Assembly: GCF_032854445.1 (NCBI RefSeq)
Contig: NC_088304.1
Location: 20,597,704 to 20,661,703 of the forward strand
Direction: 5' to 3'
Origin: Liolophura sinensis
Taxonomy: Eukaryota > Mollusca > Polyplacophora > Chitonida > Chitonidae
DNA length: 64,000 bases
Position numbers and translations under genes: made by a program. This document shows, piece after piece, positions 46,734 to 58,521 of the stretch; within the stretch, counting starts at the first letter, position 1, and each line of letters starts with the position of its first letter. The notes beneath the pieces are model-generated. The model ran no database searches, was not told where the DNA came from, and saw nothing but the letters and a program-made list of their open reading frames with translations.

Positions 46734-48714
46734 AGGTCAGACAAAAGTCCAAAACCATTCGAGTTGACGGGTAGGTTTATCTAGTGAGGGTCACGAGCGC
46801 GCAGGGTATATTACTGATTTTGCTTGGTTCGAGACTGTACAATCATAAGAATAATAATAATTTATAATTACACTGGGCTGACAAAGTTATATGTAGTCTA
46901 ACACAGGGCCTAAATGTTAGTGGCCAAAGTTGCTGTTGGTCTTACTAGAGAGTTTATCTGTTAAATATCGCTTGACGAGTGATGCGTTTTTTTTATTTTT
47001 TAATAATTGTGGACAATAATATTCTCTTTACGTTACAGTTGGACATTTTGAGTAATTCTAAAACAGTGAAGTCTAATAAATTGCGATTAACATCATTATA
47101 TTTTTTGTACCTAATTCTGCTTAAACCATGGTGGTCGGGGGCGTGTAAATTGCTACAATTCACGCATATACATGAACAGTTAGAATAAAACCCTGACTAA
47201 AGTAAACTGACAAGAGGCCGTTACGTGTGACCATTTGTCAGCTTTCACACTGTCGTCACAGTAGTAACTACTATGTGTATGCATAATTAGGTACACGTGT
47301 ACGTATGTGCAAGTGCTTCATTCCAACATATGAGTATTAACCAGTTAGCATCTCTTGTCAATTAAATTTAAACATGTTATGGGATACAATAAGCCCTTTG
47401 GGGTTTCTGCTCCCGCCAGAGTGCTATAAGTTGTATTATGTTGACAAACTGATGTATCCGTACATATGTAATTATGTGTGTGTGTATATACCTGTTTGTG
47501 TTAACCTTGATTAAGAAAAACCATTATTATATAGGCCTACTTATACTGTGCACCTTACGATAATATTTAAGATGTATTTGTATGAATATACGTACATGTA
47601 CATACATATGCGTGTGCCTGTGTGTTTGCGGGTGTGTATGTATATGTATGTATATGTATGTGTGTATGTGTGTGTACATATATTTATATATAACCATGCG
47701 GATACAAGAGGTTTAGGTACAGAGAGGTATTGAGATGTTCTTCCTTTTCTACTTTCTTTCTGGTGAATAAATCAAATCAAAAAATCAAATCAAAACCAGA
47801 ACTGAGCAAAAATGAGACTCACAACGGGCATTTTAGTCTAGCAAAATGCAGGTCTTTGGTAGTTTGTGTTGGATGTCGTTTTGAACATTGTATCGTCCAT
47901 ACATGTTTAGTTGACGTTCTTTCGACGCTACTCCACAAGTTTTAACAGAAATAGTAGGTTGTGGACAGCTAGTCACAGTGTGCAGAAAACAGGTCCGATA
48001 AATAATTGCCGGGCGATGACAAGTGCGGTCAGTGGCGTGTCGAATACGGCTGGATACGCTTCTTTCAACTTGACATGAAAGCTTAGCGGTTTCCGCCTTA
48101 TTTCCGGAATTAATGTGACTAGGTTAAATCGTGGCCTGCTACGAAAGAGACGCCCAACGACTGGTCATCGGTCATCCTCTGATTTGGCAAATAAAACAAT
48201 TTCCAAGTCTTCAGCAGCTGTCACCAGACATAGCAGTAAATCATGAAAGGGTCAGTCACAAGGCCATTTAGAGTGTAATTCCATGGAAATAGCACTTTTA
48301 GAGCTATTTCATAGACTACTTCATGGCTTTCCCATGGACAAATGGCATACACGGATGTGAAATAGGGGCTCCCCAAACATGATCTCACCCCCACCCACCC
48401 CCCCCCCCACCCCCCGATCCAAAACTTGAGCGAATGACGTACCCGTTTTCGGTGTTCTGGGGACATATAAATGTCTCTCTATTAGGCACTCAAAATTCAT
48501 CAGAAACTTTAAAACCGGTCAACTAATTTGACTAATATCGTTGATTAATTTATTATATCAGAGAATCTGAACGAGAACCGATAATGTATGGAATTATTCA
48601 TTCCAAACTACTAAAGTGGAAAATCATGGTAACGGCTGCTGTGAAATATTATTTTAATAAATCACACATCCAACTTAACTTTAAATTTAACACCTAGAGA
48701 AAGGGAGTGAAAAT
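46734..48714. other. No gene seen; microsatellites
   Basis: 47605-47690 is a TG/TATG-rich microsatellite (the frame at 47548-47733 is its translation). 48387-48416 is a C-rich tract. The rest is unassigned. Confidence 0.5.
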
Positions 48715-49585
48715 ATAAACTCTGAGAGTGGCAGAGAGAATGTTATTTAAAGAAAAGAACTCTGGAGAAAAATATTAAATTTACAAAAAATCTGGGAGAA
48801 GAAGAGTGTAAATTACTTTAAAGACAGCTACTCTGAGAGGTGGAGAGATGAACATTAAATTATAGGCACTCCGGGAAACGCAGAGATATGAACTCTGGGA
48901 GGTGCAGAGCCCGTGTTGAAGTAAAGATAGATACTCTGGGCGGTGCAGAGCAAATATTAGTTGAAAGAAACTCTAGGAGGAACAGAGCCCGTGTTACAAT
49001 AAGGAGAGATACTCTGGGAGGTGCAGAGGAACTATTACTTTAAAGAAACTCTGGGACGAACAGAGCCCGTGTTACAGTAAAGGCAGATACTCTGCGGGGG
49101 GGGGGGGGTCATTATTTTTAAGGGACTCTGGACGAAGAAGAGCCCGTGTTACAGTAAAGACAAATACTCTGGGAGGTGCAGAGGAACTATTTTTTTTAAA
49201 GAAACTCTGTGACGAACAGTGCCCGTGTTAAAACTCTCGGAGGAACAAAGCGCGTGTTACAATAAAGACAAATACTCTGGGAGGCGCAGAGGTAAACATT
49301 AAAGGAACTTTGAGAGGAACAGAATGCATGTTACAGTAAACACAGATACGTTGGAAGGTTCATTATTTTAAAGGAATTTTGGACAGAAAAGAGCCCGTGT
49401 TACAGTAAAGGCAGATACTCTGTGAGGTGCAGAGGAAATATTACTTTTAAGAACTCTGAGAGGAACAGAGCCCGTGTTACAGTAACGAGTGATATTCTGG
49501 GAGGCACAGTGGAAATATTGCTTAAAAAACAACGGGAGACGCAGAGAGCATATAACATTAAAGACATGAGCTTTGGAAAGCACAA
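48715..49585. repeat. 78-bp minisatellite array
   Basis: Repeats of actctgggaggtgcagagga...aaagaaactctgggaggaac...cagagcccgtgttacagtaa. Equivalent points fall at 48933, 49011, 49089 and 49166 (spacing 78, 78, 77), then irregularly to 49494. Each unit is itself two related halves of about 38-40 bp, both starting with actctg, so it is a dimer. The left end is more diverged than the centre. A run of 13 G (49096-49108) interrupts one unit. Frames here are repeat translations. Confidence 0.9.
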
Positions 49586-50299
49586 TGTTGTAATGAGTTA
49601 TCAATAAATCACCAAATGGTTATCAATTAATCATGAAATTGTCAAAGATATACGTACTTTTTTTTCGTGCAAGAAATTGTGTGGATTCTACCGCCAAATG
49701 TCCGCATATTGAGGACTATCATTGTACGATACCAAGTACTCTGCCAACAAAGTGCAGCTGAAGGAGCGCACGCAAAACTAGCCATGACCACATGTTGTGC
49801 CACATGAGTAGATGTGAGAACTACATTGTTCACACAATTGTGTCCCTCAAAGCCCGGAGAAAAATACTGCCACCCCAAGTTGACAGATGAGTACTATCGC
49901 TCGCAAAATGTTGATGTGGGTAGGACCATTATATCAGTATGTTGACCGACATTCCCACCTCCCCACCCAACTTTGTGCTCTAACATGTGCCCCAATGCAT
50001 AAGTTAAGCCACTTCCTTGCTTTATCCATGACCGTGGAGTTGGCGTATGTTGGACCATACAACTTTGACTTAGGGAAATCAAATCCACGAGACGTGTAGC
50101 CACTAGCCTAAGTTTGCGTACCGATGTGAGAAGCAGACAATGTGCACTATACGTCTGCCACCAGTCTTTTGTGTCTAATCCCAGATCAGTGCCATCTGGT
50201 TGGCGGTGAAGAGTACTGAATGCCTGCTTTCTGATCGATGACCGTATCACCCTGATATTCTGAGATACATTAACTCAGATTATTAAGATCTAGTGTCTA
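49586..50299. other. No gene called
   Basis: Overlapping frames at 49642-49878 (minus), 49887-50099 (plus) and 50250-49894 (minus) have no recognised motif. Confidence 0.35.
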
Positions 50300-50307
50300 A
50301 AATTAAG

Positions 50308-50499
50308 TTAAGGGTCTCCGTGGCCGAGAAGGTCAGCACGCCAGCACGGCTCAATGACCCAGCGGGCTCTCACCAATGCCGTCGCCGTGAGTTCAAATCC
50401 AGCTCTTACTGACTTCCTTCCCCATCGTACGTGGGGAGGTCTGACAGCAACATGCGGCTTATGGCGTAAAACACCAATCAAATAGAATAAATCAAATCC
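50308..50499 (+). repeat. Family 1 SINE with core deleted, target-site duplication
   Basis: Head ggtctccgtggccgagaagg, B-box region caccaatgccgtcgccgtga and ccagctcttactgac, then at gcaacatgcgg it jumps directly to cttatggcgtaaaacaccaa and the tail. About 75 bp of the conserved core are gone. The flanks aaattaag at 50300-50307 and 50500-50507 are identical, so this unit inserted as a whole; the deletion may have happened before or after. Confidence 0.85.
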
Positions 50500-50509
50500 A
50501 AATTAAGAC

Positions 50510-51158
50510 AAATTTGAGGCATCAATGTAAGATTTACAGCATAAAGAACTTCCCTTTTCATCACGCCAGCTTGTAAAGGCCTACAAATGCACAATCGGTT
50601 GTTGCACCAATCCTCAATAAGTTTGTCTTACAACCCATGTTTTACATACCCAGCACTTTAGGAGACTTCGCTGAGACTGCAGCAAGCTGATACCTTGTCA
50701 AAGGTGACCTGCTAAAGTGTAAAACTAATGAAGTATCTTTATGAGGTCTTTGAGTCATTGTTAAAAAGGACATGGTCAAACCCATTTAACATAGGTCGTT
50801 TCTCGATCTTTACATCACGATTAAGCAGTAACAAGAATGCCAAGTCAACATACTGACCTTCAATAATGTTTTGTATTATGTGTTGAGAAACATGCATATA
50901 TAAAACAATAGCATAGCACAAGACGTGCATCCGGAGGCTGGCACCTGCTGGTGCTGGCCACCATTAGGATGTCCTCGCTTTTGTATTCTACAACGCGTAC
51001 AACTGATACTGCAAGGGATGGCGACCGTGATAAAAATTTAGGCTTGCGTCTTGCCGTGGTAGGTGCGCCCCCTCTAGTTTTGGACTTCGCTTTTCTAAGG
51101 GTACCACTATTGGAGAGCAAAGATGCGAAACAACTGAGTTGTTCGACTCTCAGATCAG
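50510..51158. other. No gene called
   Basis: If 51159-52035 is an LTR, this would be its 3' flank or internal region on the minus strand. No gag or pol motif is readable. The 169-codon minus frame at 51369-50860 and the plus frame at 50951-51205 are unassigned. Confidence 0.3.
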
Positions 51159-52035
51159 TGTTAGGCCTTACACGGGGCCAAACAAAGAAACACGAAGACG
51201 CTTGAATAAGTTCAATGCATATATTTGAACAAAATAGACAAATAATACAACTGACAATATACAAAACAATACAAATAATTACAAAAATATATAGCCTCTT
51301 ACTGATCACAACGTCCACATCCGAATGGAATATTCCGCCTTCCAAAGGCCACGTAAATATAGAATTCACAGTTAAGAGGAATCGAAGGATGACTGTCCGA
51401 TAAGTGACAAGCTGCAGGGGACACGCACGCTGATGGTTTATTCCTCAACTGCCTGTTGAGGTGTAACTTCTCAAGGCGAACGGGTTGACAGTAGCGTTCG
51501 TAATGCCCAGCTATCGATGTATGTTTAACTCCTCCGAAATATACACTTTCAGGGTAAACTGGGAAGAAACGTACGTGATCGCACAAAGAGAAAATGCGCT
51601 CCAAAATTATGCCTCAAAAAATTAGCAAGTGGCGAAACACAAGCTCACAAATTGCTCTGTACAGGAAATGGAGTATGAATGTCGAATGGCGAAAAAGCCG
51701 ATACCTCTGAACCCAACAAAATCGTTCACAGTGGATGACAATAAATCTGACTTCTCTCAAATGAGCTTGAGTAAATGACTGTAAGCTTCACAACTCCGTC
51801 GCTCATATTTATAGACTAACGTAATGCAAATTCTGGATGGTTTGATCGTAAACATGTTTACGACACCGATACCTTTCCAGAATGTATACTCTATGTACAA
51901 TGACACTCAACACCGAAGCCTCGACTAAATCGACAGAATTACAGTGCAGGCTACAACGTACACGGAGGGGAAAATGTAGGTCAGACAATGACAAAAAAAT
52001 ATATAATACAATGTTTAAAGACCGGGTTCGTAACA
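51159..52035 (-). mobile_element. Possible solo LTR
   Basis: On the minus strand the segment starts tgttacgaacccggtctt and ends ggcctaaca, giving TG...CA with short inverted ends (tgtta/taaca). It contains a TATAAATA box (51806-51813) about 225 bases in, and AATAAA (51437-51442) about 360 bases further. This order suits a promoter/polyadenylation LTR of the gypsy type. However, no 5-bp target duplication is visible (atcag against cgctg), no primer-binding site or polypurine tract is clear, and no second copy is in the window. It could instead be a small gene with a TATA promoter: the frame at 51604-51299 is Cys-rich near its end. Confidence 0.3.
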
Positions 52036-53619
52036 CGCTGACACATTAAAGATATTAGTGCACTCAAATTAAAAATGTCAATTAACATTCCTCTATATAA
52101 CGTTCGCTGCCATGCACACGGTGCTGTTGTTGTTGTACGAGCAGAACCAGGTGGAAAGTATGTCTTTGATAGACACACTTGAGAAATTGGAAAAATTTCA
52201 AGTTTTCAAAGTTCAAAACCAGATGCATCTGTATTTTTTTTATTCATGAATTTCACCGAGTGTATCTCATATAACCACTCTGCCACGACATTGATTTTTT
52301 CCCCTAGTCTTATGCCCAGCACTAAAAAGTGATCAACAAATCAAAGTGAAATGAATTATTTGGCAAAGGGCAGCTGATGCTATAATGTACTGATGGCACG
52401 GATTTAATTTCTTTTTAACCTCAGAGAGTGCCATATCTTGAATTTCTTCTTGGGTAGTTTTAATTGATTTACTTCTATCGTTATTTACTTTCTCAATTTT
52501 TGTGTAGACAGGTACAATAAAACGTTTAACGTTTCCGGTTTTAATATAATACATGTATGTTCACTTTGGGTTGCGATTTTGAGTGTGCCGTTTAACAGTA
52601 ACCTAATATCCATATATATGGATGAAGAGAAAACGGCTGCGAATCTAAGATTTATCGACGAGTCTTGGGAATGTTGAGCCTCACCCTAGGCGAGTGACAT
52701 GCTATCTGGTCAATGAAGAGAGCAGAAGGGGTTAAATTGCGCTATAAAACCAAATTCTCTTTCCAAATGTCTTGGCTTGGACAGATACATCGAGGCAATC
52801 AGCACAAAGGAGTGCTGAATAAATATGAACACAGTTCCAAAGAAAATCGATAAAAATCTCCTGATTAAGTCAGAAATTCTACATATACATGTAACGTTCT
52901 CATCTGCAAGCATTACAAATAACGGATGACAAAAAGCAATTTTCTTGAAGTGAGCAAAAGGGATTTTTGAACGGCTTTGATTACCTCTGTTCAAATTCCT
53001 GAAAGCTGCACATTTGGAATCGCGGTACACCATAGAATCTGCTTGCTGCAGACCATCAAGCCTAAGTAAGTAAGTTCCTCTCAATCTGGGTGAATGTGGG
53101 GTTTTATGCCAGAATGTTTTGTTTAAATTATTAACGCCTTTCTCTGGGTACTGTTGTGGAGATAGAAAGTAAAATTTTAGATTGAGCACAACCACATTTT
53201 TGAAAAGAAAAAAGAAGAAAAACCAAGGTTTTATATTGAGTGCACACGTTATCTGTTTTACACCAGCTACATTATGCATAGACCATAAATATTGCTTTTC
53301 TTAGTTGCAAGAATGAAAAACACAACTTTGACTGAAAAGGTGTAATGGCTATAAACTGATTACACGTGACCGGTGAAATACAGTCACTTTTGAATTTACC
53401 TCAGCCAGGGTTTTATTTTACTGTTCATGTAATTGCATAAATTGTAGCAATGTACACGCCCCCTAGCACAATGGCTTAAGCAGGATCGGGTAAATTATAC
53501 AGTGATGTTAATTGCAACTTATTAGCCGTCACTGGTCAAGATTTACTACAAATGCTGTGTGGCATACAATCACAGTAAAGCAATGCAAAGGGACTAGGCC
53601 TCGAGATGCTTATCCGACC
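52036..53619. other. No gene called; one long frame noted
   Basis: A 189-codon minus frame at 53279-52710, beginning MHNVAGVKQITCALNIKP, is the longest outside the LINE. It has no motif, signal or repeat that I recognise, and its AT-rich Phe run looks like chance. 53468-53540 resembles 17025-17090. Nothing else. Confidence 0.35.
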
Positions 53620-53700
53620 AGCAGAATGACATTTTATTTCACATAGCAATATTTATACTGCGTGAAATAAAAAAAGATATTGACTTGAATCCTGGGGACA
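53620..53700. repeat. Dispersed short repeat R8, copy 1
   Basis: agaatgacattttatttcac, agcaatatttatactgcgt and gacttgaatcctgggga match 55212-55290 in the same orientation. Confidence 0.6.
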
Positions 53701-53734
53701 TATCGATAGTGAATCCTTTGCTTAAAAGTCTGCA

Positions 53735-53997
53735 GGGGCCTCCGTGGCTCATTTGGTTAGCGCGCTAGCGCAGCGTAATGACCCAAGAGTCTCTCACAAA
53801 TGTGGTCGCTGTGAGTTCAAGTCCAGCTCATGCTGGCTTCCTCTCGGGCCGTACGTGGGAAGGTCTGGCAGCAACCTGGGGATGGTCGTGGGCTTCCCTT
53901 GGGCTCTGCCCGGTTTCCGCCCACCATAATGCTGACCGCCGTCGTATAAGTGAAATATTCTTGAGTATGGCGTAAAACACCAACCAAATAAATAAAT
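53735..53997 (+). repeat. Family 1 SINE, full length, plus, with target-site duplication
   Basis: The best-preserved plus-strand copy. A box tggctcatttggttagcg, B box gtgagttcaagtcc, core gatggtcgtgggcttccctt, gctctgcccggtttccgccc, ccgccgtcgtataagtgaaa, tail tatggcgtaaaacaccaacc plus aaataaata. The flanks aaaagtctgc (53724-53733) and aaaagcctgc (53998-54007) form a 10-bp duplication with one mismatch. The frames at 53744-54035 on both strands are translations of the SINE. Confidence 0.95.
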
Positions 53998-54007
53998 AAA
54001 AGCCTGC

Positions 54008-55634
54008 CAGGTGAGGGGGCTAAATTGTTCGTCATAGAAACGGAAGGTTTAATATTTAACTGATAATTCTTTCACAAGCATGCCATACCTCATTAGGGCT
54101 CTTTAAGGAACCGGACTGAGCAGACGGTCACTAACGTTGAGAAAGCTCTGTGCCAGCTATCAAAACAAGATAGTGGGTTTAATTTATCCCCATTATCCAT
54201 GGGAAATATTGGCTTTGGCGAGATTATATCCTGTTTAGTGTTAAGGAAACCGTCATCATTGTTGGTCCAGAGAAGTTGGCTTAAAATTAATGTACTTATT
54301 TACCCATATCTTCAAAGGCAGCGACTGCAGATTATTGACACCGAGTGGAAAGTGGGCCGTGACACGAGAAGTAGGCTTCACACTCAAGTTCATAGATATT
54401 ATGACCTGACTTGTCGCCACCATATAGAATGTGAAGTTTGGTGTTGACCAGGCCTGTAACACATTAACCCGGGTTAGTCGGAGCGATAGGAGGGACCAAC
54501 GGGTCAGGCTATTCTGAGGTAGGCTAGATGGCTGCCTTATAATTTGAACAGTCTGGGCAGCAATCCCAGCCAGCGAACAGAGTACATCTACGACCTGCGT
54601 GGTAGTGAAATGAGAGGGGCGGGGGGGCAGATGAGGGGTCGGCGAGGTCGGACGATTCCTCTGGCTCTTATTTTCTTCACTGCATATCCCCCGGAGTAGA
54701 TTGGTCATTTAAAACTTCTCTCAATTATCTAGTGCACATATGCCCTCCGAGGCTGACTGCATTCCTTAAACACCTATGCTCTGAGACTGAAACATGGACA
54801 CAGACCCCATTTGAGACCCGAAAAATCAAATTATTAGTGTGTCCATAGGCTTTAATAATTTTGTAATTTAGGTACTGTATAGGTACTGTATATTCCTGGT
54901 TAAAAATTCACCGATAACAGCATGTGGACCATTATAACTGTCGATCAAAACTTTGAAAATGACGGTATGTCACTGATGTGAGGACTAACATCTGCTTTCG
55001 ATCGATTATTCTCTCCCAGCTGGAACTATGCGTTGAAACCTTCCAGATAAGGACGGATAAAAGTTATGGGTCTAAGTTGCAAAATAAAATTCCTCATAGC
55101 CGCTCCACCAATGCGGAGAAATTTAACCTACCATGAATTTCTATCGAGTGATGAATTGCCCCAGCTATCGTCACTTGTTCGTGAAAAGATCTGGGCTGAA
55201 ATGGTCATTTATTAGAATGACGTTTTATTTGTAACAGCAATATTTATACTGCTTCAAATGAAAATAGTTTTTGACTTGAAACCTGAGAATAGAAAATAAA
55301 ATTAATTTGCAGTGACAAAGATTCTGAATAATGCCTCAGTCCCACCAACTTCGTGGTTTCTTAGAAAGCAACAATGGAATGGCAGCTCTCTGGTTGGCCC
55401 AATTGACACTGGTCTGACCCCATGTTACCAGTGCGGCCGAATTCCGCTGACCCTCGAGCTAAACCAGTGCCGACTGGGTGGAACAAGGCGGGCGTTACAA
55501 TCTATACAACGTTCATAATAACTTATTTAGCTACCACAAATGCCATTGTAAATATTGTATTTGGAAATAGAAAAGACAAATAAACAGTTGATATTGATGT
55601 ACATGTATTTTTTTAAAATTCTTGATTTCGTTGA
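54008..55634. other. No gene called; R8 copy 2
   Basis: 55212-55290 is the second R8 copy. The minus frame 54708-54256 (150 codons, ATG start: MTNLLRGICSEENKSQRNRP) is open but unassigned. A short duplication (aggtactgtat twice) lies near 54872. Confidence 0.4.
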
Positions 55635-55812
55635 GGAGCCTCCATTGCTCAGTTGGTCAGCGCGCTAGCGCAGAGTAATTACTCAGTAGCCTTTCACCAA
55701 TGCTGTGAGTTCATGCTTGCTTCCTCTCCGGCCGTACTGGAATTGGCGGGTACAGCGTGGCCAGGGGATGGTATGTTTATCCAGGCTCAGTTTCAGGTTC
55801 TGCAAGAATGAT
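55635..55812 (+). repeat. Family 1 SINE, highly degenerate
   Basis: Head gaggagcctccattgctcag, ttggtcagcgcgctagcgca, cctttcaccaatgctgtg and cttcctctccggccgtac are recognisable. Then tggccaggggatggtatg, caggctcagtttcaggttct and gatgccgacgtgacccag are a decayed core. It runs directly into the 30-bp array. Confidence 0.7.
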
Positions 55813-56655
55813 GCCGACGTGACCCAGCGTTTACCCCAGTAACATAAACTAACCTAACGTTTATCCAAGCAACATAACCTAACCTAACATTTAGCCCCAC
55901 GACAACCTGTTTTAACACTGCATCCAACAACATAAAATACTCTAAACATTTAACGCAACAATGAACTTAATCTAACATTTACGCAACAACACAACCTAAT
56001 ACAACACTTATCCCAACAACATAACCTAGCACTTATCCCAACAACGTAACCTAATCTAACACTTATCCCAACAACATAACCTAACCTAACACTTATCCCA
56101 ACAACATAATCTAATCTAACACTTATCCCAACAACATAACCTAATCTAACACTTATCCCAACAACGTAACCTAATCTTACACCTATCCCGACAAAATAAC
56201 CTAATCTAACACTTATCCCAACAACATAACCTAACCTAAAACTTATCCCAACAACGTGACCTAATCTAACACTTATCCCAACAACATAACCTAATCTAAC
56301 ACTTATCCCAACAACATAACCTAATCTAACACTTATCCCAACAACATAACCTAACACTTATCCCAACAACATTACCTAACGTAACACTTATTCCAACAAC
56401 ATAACCTAATCTAACACTTATCCCAACAACATAACCTAACCTAACACTTATCCCAACAACGTAACCTAATCTAAAACTTATCCCAACAACATAATCTAAC
56501 CTAAAACTTATCCCAACAACGTAACCTAACACTTATTCCAACAACGTAATCTAATCTAACACTTATCCCAACAACATAACCTAATCTAACACTTATACCA
56601 ACTATATAACCTAATATTTACGCAACAGCATAACGTAATCTAACATTTAACTTAA
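55813..56655. repeat. 30-bp minisatellite array, nearly G-free on plus strand
   Basis: Unit: acaacataacctaatctaac followed by acttatccca. The 30-bp period is exact in the centre (for instance 56281-56340). There are about 26-28 units, with shorter variants that omit one ctaa segment, and the edge units are degenerate. G is almost absent on the plus strand apart from an acaacgtaac variant. Because the unit is a multiple of three, the minus strand gives long frames of the 10-residue repeat LGYVVGISVR (56357-55950 and 56532-56326); I regard these as artefacts. It lies directly upstream of the LINE. Confidence 0.95.
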
Positions 56656-56901
56656 CAACTACAGAATGAACCAAAATGGCGGGCTGTGCAGACGTACCGA
56701 TGTGAGCTCCTGCCTTTGTAGAGGGAAGGGAGCAATGTTGCAGTTTTGGAACCATGAAATGATGCCATGATCTATGTGAATGTAAACTGATATCGACTGG
56801 ACGAACTACATGGGAGTCTATTGTGAAGAAATCAATAACTGGACTGAAGACCGTCGAGGTGACTTGTAACATTGGCAGAGTGTCAACTAGCTTCACTCAA
56901 A

Positions 56902-57836
56902 ATGGCGACCCCTGAAGTGTGCACGGACAAGCTAATTAGTCAGTTTACCCAAGGCACTACATCTGGCAAGCGCAAGGCAAGTAAATCTCTCCAAAACCTA
57001 AAACTAAAGAAAGTGAATTCTCTCGGGGATATTCCGTCACATGTCACCCAATCAGCCAGCTCATTTAATTCTGTGTCTACCAGTCTCGTTAATTTGGAAA
57101 GCCTTGTTGACAAACGTATCCAACAACGCCTCGAGAAGAGTATTCAGCAAGCAGTGAAGTTAGCAATGACGCAAGTCATGGAAATTATGAGAGAAAGCGA
57201 CGCCAAAATTACATCGATGGGAAATGACCTGAAAATGACAATGGAAAAGCTGTGCGAAAAAGATAAATTGATCGAAAAATATCATAATAAAATTGGAAAG
57301 TTGACCATGGAAGTTCGAAACCTAAATCCTGATCTGCATAAAACAAGGACTGAACTGAACGAACGAAAGTAAACTGTGAAATATCCCTCGATAGAGCGGA
57401 GCTGTACAGCAGGCGCGACTGTTTGCGAATGAATGGCCTTACATTGCTTGACAATGAGAGTACAGAAGATGCAGTGTGTAGAATTGCCCAGTCCGCAAAT
57501 GTAAACATTTCGAAAAATGGCATATCAAGGTCACACTTTATTGGCAGAGAGAGGAATCAAATCATTGTTTACTTTGCCACGTATCGTAAGAGAACTGAAC
57601 TGCTATCTGCACGAAAAGTGTTTCGAAATACCTCTGCTCTTTCATCTAATTTTGTGAATGAAGATCTCACAAAGCGTCGTTTTGCCCTGTATAAATCCTT
57701 GCTTGGTTTGAAAAAGCAAGGCTATATGCATAGTGTGTGGTCATACGACGGAAATATCTTTTTCCGTATTTCTGAAAATAGCGAAAGGAAACAGGTGCTT
57801 AGCGAATGTGATCTCCCTGTCATACGTAATGCCTAA
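56902..57836 (+). pseudogene. LINE ORF1 protein, split by a frameshift
   Basis: ORF1 proteins bind the element RNA as trimers and act as chaperones. I start at the ATG at 56902 (context caaaATGg), since the reading frame upstream has only a TTG. The first part (to a TAA at 57370) has a basic N-terminus (SGKRKASKSLQNLKLKKV) and a long coiled coil from about residue 58 to 150 (VDKRIQQRLEKSIQQ, MEKLCEKDKLIEKYHNKIGK). A one-base shift before the TAA leads into ELYSRRDCLRMNGL, the typical start of the RNA-binding RRM-like module, then ISRSHFIGRERNQIIVYFAT, RTELLSARKVF, VNEDLTKRRFALYKSLLGLK and WSYDGNIFFRI. The second part stays open to the TAA at 57834. Total length of about 310 codons is normal. 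Confidence 0.88.
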
Positions 57837-58521
57837 ATAGACAACTTACTACAGGCGACTATACATGTGTATGTTTAGCCTGCTCAGATATAGTATGGTA
57901 TATATATAGATATATGGTATATGCACGTGTAGCTCTATTTTAATGTTTCCCTGCCATTACATGATATAGGCGAGTGAACAGTAAAAAGGATTTGCCGTGG
58001 TTCAATCGGGTTTAAGTGCGGTGTAATAATCACTGAGCTGCATGAATTTCGTGATCACTGTTCTGCCCTGTGTCAGAGCATGCATTCGAAGGTGTAATCT
58101 TTGTAAAGCAGTAAAACGTGTTCTGGGTACGTACTGCTCAATATCCACGTGGAGAGACTGCACGGACTTCACGATCACCGGGGCCGTTGTCTTCGTAAAT
58201 TTGTGTTATTATATGATATAACCGTGCCATTTTTGACCAATGAACTTTAAAATGGATCATTCTTTTGGTAGAAAGCTACGGCGTCATGCTTAATGTGTCT
58301 TCATGTCAGGGTCATCTAATCCGAATGTAAATACCACACCTGTCATATTTATCAATCTCTTTTATCAACTTTGGATGAAGATGAGTTTCTTCTCTGTAGG
58401 TTCTGTCTGCAGGAATTGATGGTCTATTTTAATCTGTGGTTTTATTTGTGTTTAATTTGAGATTCTTATAGTAAATTAACCCTCCCTTTGTTCTGCCATA
58501 CTTTAGGTATTCACCTAACTC
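57837..58521 (+). other. LINE inter-ORF region
   Basis: About 685 bp between the ORF1 stop and the first ORF2-like frame. No frame or motif is readable. A short run near 57895-57925 is ATATAT-rich. It is longer than usual for such elements, so part of the ORF2 start may have decayed here or sequence may have been inserted. Confidence 0.4.

Noticed and set aside
47548-47733. Tyr/Val-rich small protein
   Set aside because: Translation of a TG/TATG microsatellite.
52710-53279. 189-codon minus-strand gene
   Set aside because: Longest non-LINE frame, but the composition follows local AT richness, with a Phe run from an A/T tract. No motif, splice or repeat support.
55950-56532. Minus-strand open frames encoding a repetitive LGYVVGISVR protein
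   Set aside because: The 30-bp repeat unit is a multiple of three and lacks stops by chance of composition; there is no start context, and the same array in other frames is equally repetitive. It is an artefact of the minisatellite.
55813-56655. Telomere-like cctaacctaac stretches
   Set aside because: They occur only as part of the 30-bp unit. There is no continuous short telomeric repeat, and the TTAGGG type expected in molluscs is absent.
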